Shown here in pieces: positions 7,584 through 17,268 of a DNA stretch of 64,000 nucleotides; position 1 is the stretch's first letter, and every line of letters begins with the position of its first letter. Made by a program: the position numbers and the translations under genes. Source of the DNA: an uncultured Oscillibacter sp. (GTDB lineage: Bacteria; Bacillota; Clostridia; Oscillospirales; Oscillospiraceae); contig CABSFC010000001.1 of the NCBI GenBank assembly GCA_902476875.1, positions 11,413 through 75,412 on the forward strand, read 5' to 3'. The notes under the pieces are model-generated. The model searched no databases. It saw only the letters and a program-made list of their open reading frames with translations, and had not been told where the DNA came from.

Positions 7584-8852
7584 TTACTCCTGACTGTCTG
7601 TCTCTGTCCGTTCTATCTCCGCGCCCAGGGACCGCAGGTCTCTGGCAATATCCTCGTAGCCCCGGTCTATGTGGCCGATCTCGGAGACGCGGGTCTCCCC
7701 CTCCGCCGCCAGGGCCGCCACGCACAGCGCCGCGCCGCCCCGCAGGTCGGTGCACCGCACCGCCGCGCCGTAGAGGGTCTCCACCCCCGTGACCACCGCC
7801 ACCCGGCCGGACACGCGGATGTCCGCGCCCATGCGGGTCAGCTCATCCACATGGCGGTAGCGGTTTGTGAAAATGTTCTCCTCAAACACCGTGGCCCCCC
7901 GACCGCGCAGCAGGGCCGCCATCAGGACGGCCTGGGCGTCGGTGGGAAAGCCGGGATAGGGCGCCGTCCGCACGGGGCGGACCGCTCTCAGCCGCCCGGG
8001 ACAGGAACAGGCGATGCCCCCGTCTCCCGCCGTGACGCGGCACCCCGCCTCCCGCAAGACCGCGGTGACAGTGGCCAGATGCCGCTCCTTCGCGCCCCGG
8101 AGGAAGACCTCCCCGCCCGCGGACGCCGCCGCGCAGAGGTAAGTAGCCGCCGCGATGCGGTCGGGCATCACGGTGAACACCCCGCCGTGGAGCTTCCGCC
8201 CGCCCTCCACCGTCACGGTGGAGGTGCCCGCGCCGGATACGCTTGCGCCGCAGGCGTTCAGAAAATCCTGCAAATCCACGATCTCCGGCTCCCGGGCGGC
8301 GTTGGCGATGGTGGTCACGCCCTCCGCGCCACAGGCCGCCAGCATCAGATTCTCCGTGGCGCCCACGGAGGGCAGGCCCAGCACGAGCTCCTTCCCCTCC
8401 AGCCGGGCCGCCCTGCAGTGCAGGGTACCGCCGGTGTCGTCGATCTCGGCCCCCAGGTCCCGCAGGCCCGCCAGGTGCAGGTCGATGGGCCGGGGCCCCA
8501 GCTCGCAGCCGCCGGGGTAGCTCAGCTCCGCCTGGCCGCACCGGGCCAGAATGGCCCCCAGAAAAATGGCGGAGGAGCGCATCTCCCGCATCAGTATATC
8601 AGAGATGGCGCAGCCGTTCAACCCGGCGGTGTCCACCAGAAGGCTGCTCCCATCCCACTGCGCGCGGCAGCCCAGCGCCCGCAGGATACGGATACTGGCA
8701 TCCACGTCCCGCAGGCGGGGGCAGTTCCGCAGCTCCACCTGTCCGCCTGTCAGCAGCGTGGCCGCCAGGATGGGCAGCACGCTGTTCTTCGCTCCCTGGA
8801 CGGTCACCTCGCCCCGCAGGCGTCTGCCGCCTCTTACCAAAAGCTGGCTCAT
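7584..8852 (-). CDS. murA: UDP-N-acetylglucosamine 1-carboxyvinyltransferase MurA
   Basis: Catalyses the first committed step of peptidoglycan synthesis, transfer of enolpyruvate from PEP to UDP-GlcNAc. The protein has 422 residues, the EPSP-synthase-like double fold, the substrate-binding QGAKNSVLPILAATLL start, and the PEP-binding Cys in the loop YPGGCELGPRPIDLH, so it should be fosfomycin-sensitive. Here murA lies between murG and ftsQ, the place where Bacillus has murB. The start follows GGAAGGGGAA. Confidence 0.95.
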   Translation of the reverse strand: MSQLLVRGGRRLRGEVTVQGAKNSVLPILAATLLTGGQVELRNCPRLRDVDASIRILRALGCRAQWDGSSLLVDTAGLNGCAISDILMREMRSSAIFLGAILARCGQAELSYPGGCELGPRPIDLHLAGLRDLGAEIDDTGGTLHCRAARLEGKELVLGLPSVGATENLMLAACGAEGVTTIANAAREPEIVDLQDFLNACGASVSGAGTSTVTVEGGRKLHGGVFTVMPDRIAAATYLCAAASAGGEVFLRGAKERHLATVTAVLREAGCRVTAGDGGIACSCPGRLRAVRPVRTAPYPGFPTDAQAVLMAALLRGRGATVFEENIFTNRYRHVDELTRMGADIRVSGRVAVVTGVETLYGAAVRCTDLRGGAALCVAALAAEGETRVSEIGHIDRGYEDIARDLRSLGAEIERTETDSQE

Positions 8853-8917
8853 ACACGTTCCCCTTCCGTACCCAAAGTGGTATCACAAACCATCCTATGG
8901 GCCAAAAGGGAAGGAGG

Positions 8918-10054
8918 TTACTGGCAGATTTCCAGCACAGTCTGATAAATTCGCTCCGTTGCGTCCCGAATCCCCAGGGAGGCCATGGCGGTCTCCATGT
9001 CCGTCCGGCGGGCCTCATCGTGGAGGATACCGCAGGCGGCCTGGAACAGGGTCTGGCCGGAGCAGTCCTTCTCCAGCAGCACCGCCGCGCCGCCCGCCGC
9101 CTCCAGGACGCGGGCGTTTTTCTCCTGGTGGTTGTTGGTGACGTAGGGCGACGGTACGATCAGCGCCGGGACGCCCAGCGCCGTCAGCTCGCTGATGGTG
9201 GACGCGCCCGCCCGGCAGATGACCAGGTCCGCCGCCCGCATGACCGGCGCCATGTCGTAGATGTACTCCCGCACCCGCAGGGCGGGGTGCCGTTCCAGGT
9301 CCACGCCCTTGTCCAGCAAGAGCTGCGTGACCAGCGGATATCCGCTTTTCCCCGCGCCGTGGATGTGGTGGAAGGGCTCCTTCGCCGCCTCCAGCGCCAG
9401 GAAGTCCGCCATCTGGCGGTTCATGCCCGACGCCCCCAGGGACCCCCAGAAGGAGACCACCAGCGGGCGCCCGTCGTCCACGCCCAGCCGGCGCTTGGCC
9501 TCCGCCTTCGTCAGGGCGAAGAAGTCGCCCCGCACCGGCGTGCCGGTGACGGTCACCTTGTCCGGGTGCCGGTAGTGCTGGCGGCAGGATTCAAAGCCCA
9601 CCATGATGCGGTCCGCGAAGGGCTCCAGCAACTCCGTGGTCAGGCCGGGCACCATGTTGGACTCGTGGACCGCCGTGGGGATGCCCGCCCTGGCGGCGGC
9701 TTTCACCATGGGGAAGCTCGCGTAGCCGCCGGTGCCGATGACCACGTCGGGGCGGAAGTCCCGCAAGATCGCCCGGGCCTCCCGGGGCGCCCGCGCCAGG
9801 TTGCAGACGGAGATCACATTGTGTTTGATCTCCCCCGGTCTGAAGGAGCGGTGGAAGCTGGAGATATGGACCGTGCGAAAATCGTAGCCCGCCTTGGGGA
9901 TCAGGTCCTTTTCCAGGCCCCGCTCCGCGCCGACGAACAGAAATTCCGTGCCCGGGTCCTTTTCATGCATCAGCTGCGCCAGGGCAATGGCGGGGTTCAC
10001 ATGCCCCGCCGTGCCGCCGCAGGTGAATATGACGCGATTTAACGGTTTCTCCAC
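8918..10054 (-). CDS. murG: MurG, lipid II-forming GlcNAc transferase
   Basis: Transfers GlcNAc from UDP-GlcNAc to lipid I on the inner membrane face, giving lipid II. The 378-residue GT28 protein has the glycine loop TCGGTAGHVNPAIAL near residue 12 and the C-terminal donor-site stretch ICRAGASTISELTALGVPALIVPSPY (seen in part). The start is a GTG with GAGAG upstream. It follows ftsW by 31 bases in one operon. Confidence 0.95.
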   Translation of the reverse strand: MEKPLNRVIFTCGGTAGHVNPAIALAQLMHEKDPGTEFLFVGAERGLEKDLIPKAGYDFRTVHISSFHRSFRPGEIKHNVISVCNLARAPREARAILRDFRPDVVIGTGGYASFPMVKAAARAGIPTAVHESNMVPGLTTELLEPFADRIMVGFESCRQHYRHPDKVTVTGTPVRGDFFALTKAEAKRRLGVDDGRPLVVSFWGSLGASGMNRQMADFLALEAAKEPFHHIHGAGKSGYPLVTQLLLDKGVDLERHPALRVREYIYDMAPVMRAADLVICRAGASTISELTALGVPALIVPSPYVTNNHQEKNARVLEAAGGAAVLLEKDCSGQTLFQAACGILHDEARRTDMETAMASLGIRDATERIYQTVLEICQ

Positions 10055-10085
10055 AGCTCTCGCCTCATTTCTGATTTCCCAATTG

Positions 10086-11315
10086 TCACCCGGCCTTTGT
10101 GGGCTTCATCTGCCTCGACACCGACAGCACAATGCCCATCTCCGCCAATTGTATCGACAGCGCCGTGCCGCCATAGCTGAAAAACGGAAGGGAGATGCCC
10201 GTGGTGGGCAGCAATCCCGTGACCACGCCGATGTTCAAAAAGGTCTGCATGGCGATCAGCGTGGTGACGCCCACCGCCAGAAGACTGCCGAAGCGGTCCC
10301 GGGCGTGGAGGGCGATCCAGTAGCCCCGCAGGATCAGCGCCGCGAACAGCAGCATGATGATGGTGGCGCCGATCAGGCCCAGCTCCTCGCAGACGATGGC
10401 GAAAATGAAGTCGTTGTGCTCCTCCGGCAGGTACAAAAACTTCTGCCGGCTCTTACCCAGACCCACGCCAAGCAATCCGCCGGAGCCAATGGAAATCAGG
10501 CTTTGGGACAGCTGGTAGCCCTTGTCCGCGGCGTCCTCCCAGGGATTCAGCCAATAGGTGATGCGGGAGGTGTTGTAGCCAATGACGAACAAGATCACAT
10601 ACAGGCCCGCCGCCGCCGCGCCCACGGCGCCGAAGACCCAGGCCCAGTTGATGCCGCCCACCAGCATCAGCACCGCGCCGGTGCCCATGATCAAAATGGC
10701 GCCGGACAGGTGGGGCTCCTTGGCGACCAGGCCGCCGGTCACCAGCAGCCAGACGGCGTAGGGCATCACACCGAACCGGGTGGTGCGCATTTTGTCTTTT
10801 TTCTTGGATATACTGTCCGAAAAGTACAAGATAATCGCCACCTTGGCGATCTCCGAGGGCTGGAAGGTCAGCAGCTCGCCGATGCCCAGCCAGCGCCGGG
10901 CGTTGTTGCGCATAATGCCGATGCCGGGAACCAGCACGACCAGCAGCAGGAAGATGGACACATACAGCAGCGGCCTTGCAAGGCCCCGGAAGCGCTGGTA
11001 GTTGATCTTTCCGATGAAGAACATGGCCGCGATGCCCATGATGGCAAAGACGCTCTGGCGCACAAAGTAGTAGGTGGGGTCGTGGTTCTTCGTCTCATAA
11101 TAGGCGGAGGGAAAGCTGGCGGACAGCAGCATCACCAGGCCGATGGCCGTCAGCAGCAGCACCAGCAGGCAGAAGGGCAGATCGATGGGCCCTCTGGCCA
11201 GCTCCCGGCTCTCCTGCTCCCGCTCCTGCCGCCGCTGCCGGCGCTCCTGCCGGGCCAGGGCCTCCTCCCGCGAAATGGGTCTGCGGCGCGGCTCCGCTTT
11301 TCGCTGTGTGGCCAC
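10086..11315 (-). CDS. ftsW: FtsW/SpoVE-family SEDS glycosyltransferase
   Basis: A SEDS-family lipid II polymerase acting with a class B PBP at the septum (FtsW) or during cortex formation (SpoVE); both have this map position, so the two cannot be told apart. From a GTG at 11315 (GGAAAGGAGGG just upstream) it gives 409 residues: a charged Arg/Glu-rich cytoplasmic N-terminus of about 50 residues, then roughly ten membrane helices. Conserved blocks such as LNPWEDAADKGYQLSQSLI and EEHNDFIFAIVCEELG are clear, the latter with the essential acidic loop. An upstream in-frame ATG is rejected for lack of a ribosome site. Confidence 0.93.
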   Translation of the reverse strand: MATQRKAEPRRRPISREEALARQERRQRRQEREQESRELARGPIDLPFCLLVLLLTAIGLVMLLSASFPSAYYETKNHDPTYYFVRQSVFAIMGIAAMFFIGKINYQRFRGLARPLLYVSIFLLLVVLVPGIGIMRNNARRWLGIGELLTFQPSEIAKVAIILYFSDSISKKKDKMRTTRFGVMPYAVWLLVTGGLVAKEPHLSGAILIMGTGAVLMLVGGINWAWVFGAVGAAAAGLYVILFVIGYNTSRITYWLNPWEDAADKGYQLSQSLISIGSGGLLGVGLGKSRQKFLYLPEEHNDFIFAIVCEELGLIGATIIMLLFAALILRGYWIALHARDRFGSLLAVGVTTLIAMQTFLNIGVVTGLLPTTGISLPFFSYGGTALSIQLAEMGIVLSVSRQMKPTKAG

Positions 11316-11450
11316 CGTGGTTCCCTCCTTTCCACTTGATTTGGGGACTTGCCTGTATTCGGAATGACAGGGTCCGGAGAGCCCAACGGCTCTCAATCGG
11401 TTTCGCCCGCGGTGAAATGCCGCCCTTCCCGATTCCGGATTCCCGATGGT

Positions 11451-12437
11451 TCAATACCTTCCCTGGATGCCCAGATACGCCAGCACGCTGCACACCAGCG
11501 TGATGCCGGAGAACACCGCCACCAGCTTCGCCTCGCTCCAGCCGGACAGCTCCAAATGGTGGTGCAGGGGCGCCATTTTGAAAAAGCGCTTGCCGTGGGT
11601 CGCCTTGAAATAGCCCACCTGGATGATGTCGGACAGCGTCTCCGCGATATAGATGACGCCCACCGGAATCAGGATGAGCGGCATATCCAGGGCAAAGGCC
11701 AGGGCCGCCACGGCGCCGCCCAGGAACAGGCTGCCGGTGTCGCCCATGAAGACCCTGGCAGGGTGGTGGTTGTAGACGAAGAACGCCGCCAGGCCGCCCG
11801 CCAGCGCCGCCGGGAACAGGGCCAGGTCCAGAAGCCGCCAGCCCACCGCGGCGGCGGTGAAGAACACCATCACCACAAAGGTGACGCCGCACGCCAGGCC
11901 GTCGATGCCGTCGGTCAGGTTCACGGCGTTAACACAGCCCACGATGACGAAGGCCGCGAACACCAGATAGACGATCCAGTTGACGGTCAGCGTGGCGTTG
12001 ACAAAGGGGATGTACAGCGCGTTGGTCAGCAGGCCCTCATACCGCATCAGACACAAAAACACCACCGCCGCCAGCAGCTGCAGCAGAAACTTCTGCTTCG
12101 CGGTCAGGCCCTCGTTCTGGTGCTGGCGGACCTTGCGGTAGTCGTCCACAAAGCCGATCAGGCCGAAGATCAGCGCGAACAGGTAGACGTACAGGTGGGA
12201 GAACTCCCCCCGCAGCATCTGCCGCCAGCCCAGGGCCAGCACGGTCACGCCGGTGCCCAGAATGAACATGATGCCGCCCATGGTGGGCGTGCCGGCCTTG
12301 CCCGCGTGCCACTTCGGACCGTCCTCCCGGATCTCCTGACCGGCCTTCAGCTTCCGCAGCTCCGAAATCAAGGACCTGCCAATAACCAGCGTCAGCAGGA
12401 AGCTGACGCCCAGCGCAAGCAGTAACGAAATATCCAT
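11451..12437 (-). CDS. mraY: Phospho-N-acetylmuramoyl-pentapeptide transferase MraY
   Basis: Forms lipid I by joining phospho-MurNAc-pentapeptide to undecaprenyl phosphate. The protein has 328 residues and about ten helices. The GTPTMGGIMFI block, the catalytic aspartates in IGFVDDYRKV and NAVNLTDGIDGLA, and the HHHLE motif near the end all fit MraY. It is a few dozen bases after murE and about 130 bases before ftsW, all on one strand. Confidence 0.96.
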   Translation of the reverse strand: MDISLLLALGVSFLLTLVIGRSLISELRKLKAGQEIREDGPKWHAGKAGTPTMGGIMFILGTGVTVLALGWRQMLRGEFSHLYVYLFALIFGLIGFVDDYRKVRQHQNEGLTAKQKFLLQLLAAVVFLCLMRYEGLLTNALYIPFVNATLTVNWIVYLVFAAFVIVGCVNAVNLTDGIDGLACGVTFVVMVFFTAAAVGWRLLDLALFPAALAGGLAAFFVYNHHPARVFMGDTGSLFLGGAVAALAFALDMPLILIPVGVIYIAETLSDIIQVGYFKATHGKRFFKMAPLHHHLELSGWSEAKLVAVFSGITLVCSVLAYLGIQGRY

Positions 12438-12481
12438 CTTCTTCCTCTCCCTCTTTTCGCCGTCTCCGGCGCTTTCGTGTC

Positions 12482-13933
12482 TTATTGGGCGGCTTTCAGA
12501 TAATCGGCCACGATCTCCCGCTCATCCATATGATACTTCACATGGTTCACTTCCTGGTACGTCTCGTGGCCCTTGCCGCACAGGACGACGACGTCGCCCG
12601 CCTCCGCGTGGTCCATCGCCCAGTGGATGGCCTCCACCCGGTCCTCCACCACCACGTAGGGCGTGGAGGCGCCCTCCAGGCCCGGCAGGATGTCGGCGAT
12701 GATGTCCGCCGGACGCTCTGTCCGGGGGTTGTCGGTGGTGACGACGACAAAGTCCGCGATGTCCGCCGCCACCTTACCCATCTTGGGGCGTTTGGTCTTA
12801 TCCCGGTCGCCGCCGCAGCCGAACAGCGCCACGGTGCGGCCCCTGGCAAAGCCCTTTACGGAGGTCAGGACATTCTCCAGGCCGTCGGGGCTGTGGGCAT
12901 AGTCGATGAGCACGGTGTAGGGCTTCCCCGGTGTGGGGACCACCTCCACCCGGCCCTTCACGTGGGGGACGCGGGCGAGAGCCCGGGCGCTCTTCTCCAG
13001 GGGGACGCCCAGCATCAGCGCCGCGCCCAGCACATCCAGGGTATTATATATCATGAAGCCGCCGGGGATATTCACCCGGACAGGCACCTTTTTCTCCGCC
13101 GTCACCGCCGTGAAAGCCACGTGGTCCGCCGCCAGCTCCACGTCCTCCGCCCGCAGGTCCGCCGCCGCGTGCTCCGCGTAGAAGAACTTCCGGCAGGCGG
13201 CGTTTTCCAGTAGGCGCGGCGTCCAGGGGTCGTCGGCGTTGCAGACGCCCGCGTCGCAGTTCCGAAACAGGACCGCCTTGGCGTCGCAGTAGGCCTCCAT
13301 GGTCCCGTGGAAGTCCAGGTGGTCCTGGGTCAGGTTGGTAAAGACGCCGACGGCGTAGTGGACGCCGTAGACCCGGTCCAGCGCCAGGGCGTGGGAGGAG
13401 ACCTCCATCACCACGTGGGTGCAGCCCGCGTCCCGCATCCGGGCGAAGAGCCGCTGGAGCTCGAAGGACTCCGGCGTGGTGCGCTCCGTGGGGATGCTCT
13501 CTCCGCCGATCACATTCTGATTGGTGCCGATGAGTCCCACTCTGGCCCCCGCCTCCTGCTCCAGGATGGCTTTCAGCAGATACGTGGTGGTGGTCTTGCC
13601 ATTGGTGCCGGTGACGCCCACCATGGTCATGCCGTCCGCCGGATGGCCGAAGAAGTTGGCGCCCACCACCGCCAGGGCGCGGCGGGAGTCCGCCACCCGG
13701 ACATAGGGAAAGCCCGGGTCCTCCGGCGGCTTCTGGCACAGCACCGCCGCCGCGCCGGCGGCCATCGCCTTGCCGATAAAGGCGTGGCCGTCGGTGGCAA
13801 AGCCGGTCATGGCCACGAACAGGTCGCCGGGACGGGTGGCGCGGGAGTCGTAGCTGATATTTGGGATCTCCAGGTCCATGTCCGCCGTGGCGGAGAGGAC
13901 GTCGATGCCCTTTAAAAGTTCCTTCAATTTCAT
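12482..13933 (-). CDS. murE: MurE, UDP-MurNAc-tripeptide ligase (meso-DAP type)
   Basis: Adds the third stem residue to UDP-MurNAc-L-Ala-D-Glu using ATP. The protein has 483 residues, an N-terminal UDP-binding domain, the P-loop VTGTNGKTTTTYLL near residue 110 and a C-terminal ligase domain. The motif DNPRTE near residue 405 is the signature for meso-diaminopimelate selection, so the wall should be of the DAP type. The ATG at 13933 is preferred over an upstream TTG because AAAGGGG has better spacing to it. No murF or murD accompanies it here. Confidence 0.95.
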   Translation of the reverse strand: MKLKELLKGIDVLSATADMDLEIPNISYDSRATRPGDLFVAMTGFATDGHAFIGKAMAAGAAAVLCQKPPEDPGFPYVRVADSRRALAVVGANFFGHPADGMTMVGVTGTNGKTTTTYLLKAILEQEAGARVGLIGTNQNVIGGESIPTERTTPESFELQRLFARMRDAGCTHVVMEVSSHALALDRVYGVHYAVGVFTNLTQDHLDFHGTMEAYCDAKAVLFRNCDAGVCNADDPWTPRLLENAACRKFFYAEHAAADLRAEDVELAADHVAFTAVTAEKKVPVRVNIPGGFMIYNTLDVLGAALMLGVPLEKSARALARVPHVKGRVEVVPTPGKPYTVLIDYAHSPDGLENVLTSVKGFARGRTVALFGCGGDRDKTKRPKMGKVAADIADFVVVTTDNPRTERPADIIADILPGLEGASTPYVVVEDRVEAIHWAMDHAEAGDVVVLCGKGHETYQEVNHVKYHMDEREIVADYLKAAQ

Positions 13934-14054
13934 AAGCAAGCCCCTTTACACAGTTTTGGCGCCCCATTTTCGCCAAGATAATTATAGACGGGCAAAAACG
14001 CAATGTATACGGAAAATGGTGCCGAAAACCCTGCGGAACCTGCTGTTCGCGGCG

Positions 14055-16469
14055 CTAATCCAGCACCGAGCTGTCGCCGAACTGTACCGTCACCACGCTG
14101 CCCGCCGCCAGCTCCGTGCCCTCCTGGTAGTTCTGACTGATGGCGCGGACGTTGCCGGAGGTGGCGCTGGTGGTGCCCGCGACCTTCATGATGAGGCCCG
14201 CGTTGGTCAGGGCCTTGTTGGCCGCCGACGCCGTCATGCCCACCACATTGGGCACAGTGCAGGGCGCGTCGCTCTTCTCCGCCCCCAGGTACAGGATGAT
14301 GGTGGCGTTGTTGGGCACAATGGCGCCTCCCACGGGGGTCTGGTCCGTCACGGTGTCGCCGCTACCCAGGGTGCGGACGGAGAAGCCCGCGCTCTCCAGC
14401 CTGCTCTTGGCGTCCGCCAGGGGCTGGCCCACCACGTTGGGGACATTGGTGTCAGCGCCCGCCATCTCCGCGGCGGTGTAGTCCGGCTCGATGCCCAGGG
14501 TGGGCAGGATATCCGCCATGATCTGGCTGGCCACCGGGGCCACCATGGTGCCGCCGAACACAGGGGTGCCGGTGTTGCGGCTGGGGGTATCCATGGTCAG
14601 CAGCATGATGTACTGGGGATCGTCCGCCGGGGCGAAGCACATGAAGGACACCACCACGTCGCCGGTGCCGGTCTTATCAGCGGTACCGGTCTTGCCGCCG
14701 ATGCGGTAGCCCGCCACCTGGCCGTTCTTGCCGCCGCCCTGGGCGACCACATATTCCAGGCACTGGCGGACCTTGGCGGAGGTCTCCTCGCTGATGACCT
14801 GCCGGACGGGGGTGGAATCGTGCTGGCTGATGATGTTGCCGTCGTCGTCCAGAACCTGCTCCACGATATAGGGCGTGTACAGATAGCCGCCGTTGATGCA
14901 GGCCGCCTGGGCCCGGATCAGAGCAAGGGGAGTGACGTTGAAGGTCTGGCCGAAGGAATAGGAGGCCAGCGCCGCAATATCGTTTTTCAAGCTCTCCTCA
15001 CTGATAATGCCCGGAACCTCTCCGATCATATCCACGCCGGTCTTTTCAGTCAGGCCGAAGGACTTCATATATTCATAATAGGTGGACGCGCCGATACTCT
15101 GGCCCATCTTGATAAACGCGGGGTTGCAGGAGTGGCCCACCGCCTCCTCCAGGGTCTGGTGGCCGTGGCCCGAGCGGTTGGAGCAGCGCATGGTCCAGAC
15201 GCCCACCTTCACAGCGCCGGTGCAGTCGAAGGTGGAATTCATATTGACCTTCCCCTCCTCCAGCGCCATCGCCAGCGTGAGCGCCTTGTAGGTGGAGCCG
15301 GGCTCGTAGGTGGAGTCGATGCACTTGTTGCGCCACTGGGTCTGGACGGCGTCGCCCATGGCCTTGTCAACGGCCTCCTGATACTTCTCCTCGCTCTCAT
15401 AGGTGTCTTTCTTCTTCTCCAGCTCCGCCAGGGCGGAATCCAGACTCTCCTGGAGCGTATCGTCCAGAATGGAGCCGTAGGAGTTGCTGTCGTAGTTGGG
15501 GTAGGAGGCCATGGCGATGATGGCGCCGGTGTTGACGTCCATGACGATGCCGGTGCCGCCGTTGGCGGCGTCGTACTTCTTCAACATGCTCTCCAGCCCC
15601 TTTTCCAGGTACGACTGGACCTTGACGTCGATGGTCAGCAGCAGGCTGTTGCCGTTTTCAGCGTCGAAATACTGCTCGTAGTTGTACAGCAGGGCGGTGC
15701 CGGCGGCGTTTTTCGCCGTGACGGTCAGGCCGGAGGTCCCCTCCAGCTCGCCGTCATACTTGGCCTCCAGGCCCACGCCGCCCTGGTTGTCGCCGTTGAC
15801 AAAGCCGATGACGTTGGCGGCCAGACTACTGTAAGGATAGTACCGCTTGGAGTCCGGCTGGAGAAAAACGCCCACGATCCGCCTCTGCTGGTCCTTCTCC
15901 ACCTCGTTGCCCTCGTCGTCGATCTCGCCGTTGATGAAGCGGCGCAGCTCGTCGGCCGCGGCCCGCTCCAGCTTTTTCTTCAGAAGCTCGTACTGGGAAA
16001 AGGTCCGCTCCATCCGCTTTTCAATGGTGCCCTGGTCGATCTCCAGGATGCGGCTCAGGCCCCGGGCGATGTACGCCTGGTCCTTCAGCTCCGGGGCGGT
16101 GTAGCTCTCGCCCTTTTCCGCGGCGGCCTTGGCCGCCGCCGCCTGGGCCTCCTGCTGGCTCTCCACGTACTGCTGAATCTCCAGGGGGGAGATGCACACC
16201 GTCTCCGCCGTGGCGGAGATGGCCAGGGTGACGCCGTTGCGGTCGTAGATCGTGCCCCGGGAGGCGGAGATCACCGCGCTGCGGGTCTGCTGATCCACGG
16301 CCTTCTCCTGCATCGCCTCGTGCTGGTTGATCTGGATGTCGTACAGCTTCCAGAACAGCGCCACAAAGGTGCACACGCCCAGCAGGAACATGATGAAGAC
16401 CGTCCTGTTGCGGATGACCTGATTGGCGCGGCGGGCGGCGTCGCTTTTTCTATGGGGGGTGCTTGCCAT
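14055..16469 (-). CDS. Class B penicillin-binding protein with two PASTA domains (SpoVD/PBP2B type)
   Basis: A septal or sporulation transpeptidase of 804 residues. One membrane helix (about 24-44) is followed by a dimerisation domain and a transpeptidase domain with SxxK at S392-TYK395, SCN at 447-449 and KTGT at 593-596. Two PASTA repeats (about 674-730 and 736-798) form the C-terminus. An unusually Ala/Gln/Lys-rich insert lies at about 100-180. It pairs with the SEDS protein FtsW encoded downstream. SpoVD and PBP2B share this architecture, so no symbol is given. GGAGGAGG precedes the ATG. Confidence 0.93.
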   Translation of the reverse strand: MASTPHRKSDAARRANQVIRNRTVFIMFLLGVCTFVALFWKLYDIQINQHEAMQEKAVDQQTRSAVISASRGTIYDRNGVTLAISATAETVCISPLEIQQYVESQQEAQAAAAKAAAEKGESYTAPELKDQAYIARGLSRILEIDQGTIEKRMERTFSQYELLKKKLERAAADELRRFINGEIDDEGNEVEKDQQRRIVGVFLQPDSKRYYPYSSLAANVIGFVNGDNQGGVGLEAKYDGELEGTSGLTVTAKNAAGTALLYNYEQYFDAENGNSLLLTIDVKVQSYLEKGLESMLKKYDAANGGTGIVMDVNTGAIIAMASYPNYDSNSYGSILDDTLQESLDSALAELEKKKDTYESEEKYQEAVDKAMGDAVQTQWRNKCIDSTYEPGSTYKALTLAMALEEGKVNMNSTFDCTGAVKVGVWTMRCSNRSGHGHQTLEEAVGHSCNPAFIKMGQSIGASTYYEYMKSFGLTEKTGVDMIGEVPGIISEESLKNDIAALASYSFGQTFNVTPLALIRAQAACINGGYLYTPYIVEQVLDDDGNIISQHDSTPVRQVISEETSAKVRQCLEYVVAQGGGKNGQVAGYRIGGKTGTADKTGTGDVVVSFMCFAPADDPQYIMLLTMDTPSRNTGTPVFGGTMVAPVASQIMADILPTLGIEPDYTAAEMAGADTNVPNVVGQPLADAKSRLESAGFSVRTLGSGDTVTDQTPVGGAIVPNNATIILYLGAEKSDAPCTVPNVVGMTASAANKALTNAGLIMKVAGTTSATSGNVRAISQNYQEGTELAAGSVVTVQFGDSSVLD

Positions 16470-16501
16470 GCGTTATTTCCTCCTCCGGGGCCGGTTCAAT
16501 C

Positions 16502-16622
16502 GCTTCCAAACGGAAGCAGGGGAGCGAGAAGCACGCTTCTCACTCCCCGCCGTGTCACTTTTTTATGACGGATACCTGCCGTATCCTTTGTCGGGTAGGC
16601 CCTCCGGCGTCAGGCGCCGGAT
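16502..16622. repeat. Run of hairpins between the ftsL-like and PBP genes
   Basis: Four inverted repeats in about 120 bp: GCTTCC/GGAAGC (16502-16517), GGGGAGcGAGAAGC with its near-complement (16519-16548), GGATAC/GTATCC (about 16569-16584) and CCGGCG/CGCCGG (about 16606-16622). None has a clear T run. They may stabilise or attenuate the dcw transcript. Confidence 0.5.
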
Positions 16623-16645
16623 ACTGGTGCATTATAATGCGGCGG

Positions 16646-17212
16646 TCAGTCAAAATATTCCACCACCGCGTAGATTCCGTGGTTCAGGGAGGCCAGGATT
16701 TTGCTCAGAACGCTGGGGTCCTCCTTCTGGTAGACCACGGCGCTGTCGCCGCCGGAGAGGTCGATGTAGCAGATCTGGCTGTTGCCGGGCTTGGTCATGC
16801 CGGCGGCCTCGGCGGCCTCCTTCACGGTGGCCAGGTCGAACATCTGCTCATACTCGGCGGTCAATGTCACGTTCTCCGTCTCCAGCGTGCTCAGCTGGCT
16901 CTGCAGCGCCACGGTGTCGGCGGAGAGGACGGTCAGCTGGACGTAGCACATCAGCACCAGCACCGCCATGCCGATGACGGCGGCGACGCCCGCCACGGTA
17001 AACAGCGAGACCTGCTGCTGCTCCCGCACCTGGACGCGGGCGGAGGCATGGACCTTCGCCTTCGGTTTTTCCCGGGCCGCCTCCTGGCGGCGGGGGGCCT
17101 CGCCGGCGTGCCGCAGCTCCCGTTCCCGGACCGCGTAATCCAGATCATACGCCAGGCTGCCGTTGACGGCATGGCTGTTTCGATAGCGCAGCTCCCGCGC
17201 TGTAGACGCCAC
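16646..17212 (-). CDS. ftsL: FtsL-like septum protein
   Basis: A small bitopic protein of 188 residues: long basic cytoplasmic tail (1-68), one membrane helix at about 69-91, a short leucine-zipper coiled coil (about 93-125) and a C-terminal extracellular region. This is the FtsL layout, and its place between rsmH and the PBP gene is the classic ftsL slot. Sequence conservation in FtsL is weak, so the call leans on topology and synteny. The start is a GTG after GGGAGGGG. At 188 residues it is longer than typical FtsL. Confidence 0.75.
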   Translation of the reverse strand: MASTARELRYRNSHAVNGSLAYDLDYAVRERELRHAGEAPRRQEAAREKPKAKVHASARVQVREQQQVSLFTVAGVAAVIGMAVLVLMCYVQLTVLSADTVALQSQLSTLETENVTLTAEYEQMFDLATVKEAAEAAGMTKPGNSQICYIDLSGGDSAVVYQKEDPSVLSKILASLNHGIYAVVEYFD

Positions 17213-17268
17213 AGAGGACCCCTCCCTTCCCAGGATTCACACACAAGAAGGGCGCTTGTCCCTTCTCA

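Noticed and set aside
13878..16568. An 896-codon plus-strand frame over murE/PBP
   Set aside because: Antisense to well-identified dcw genes; no family features.
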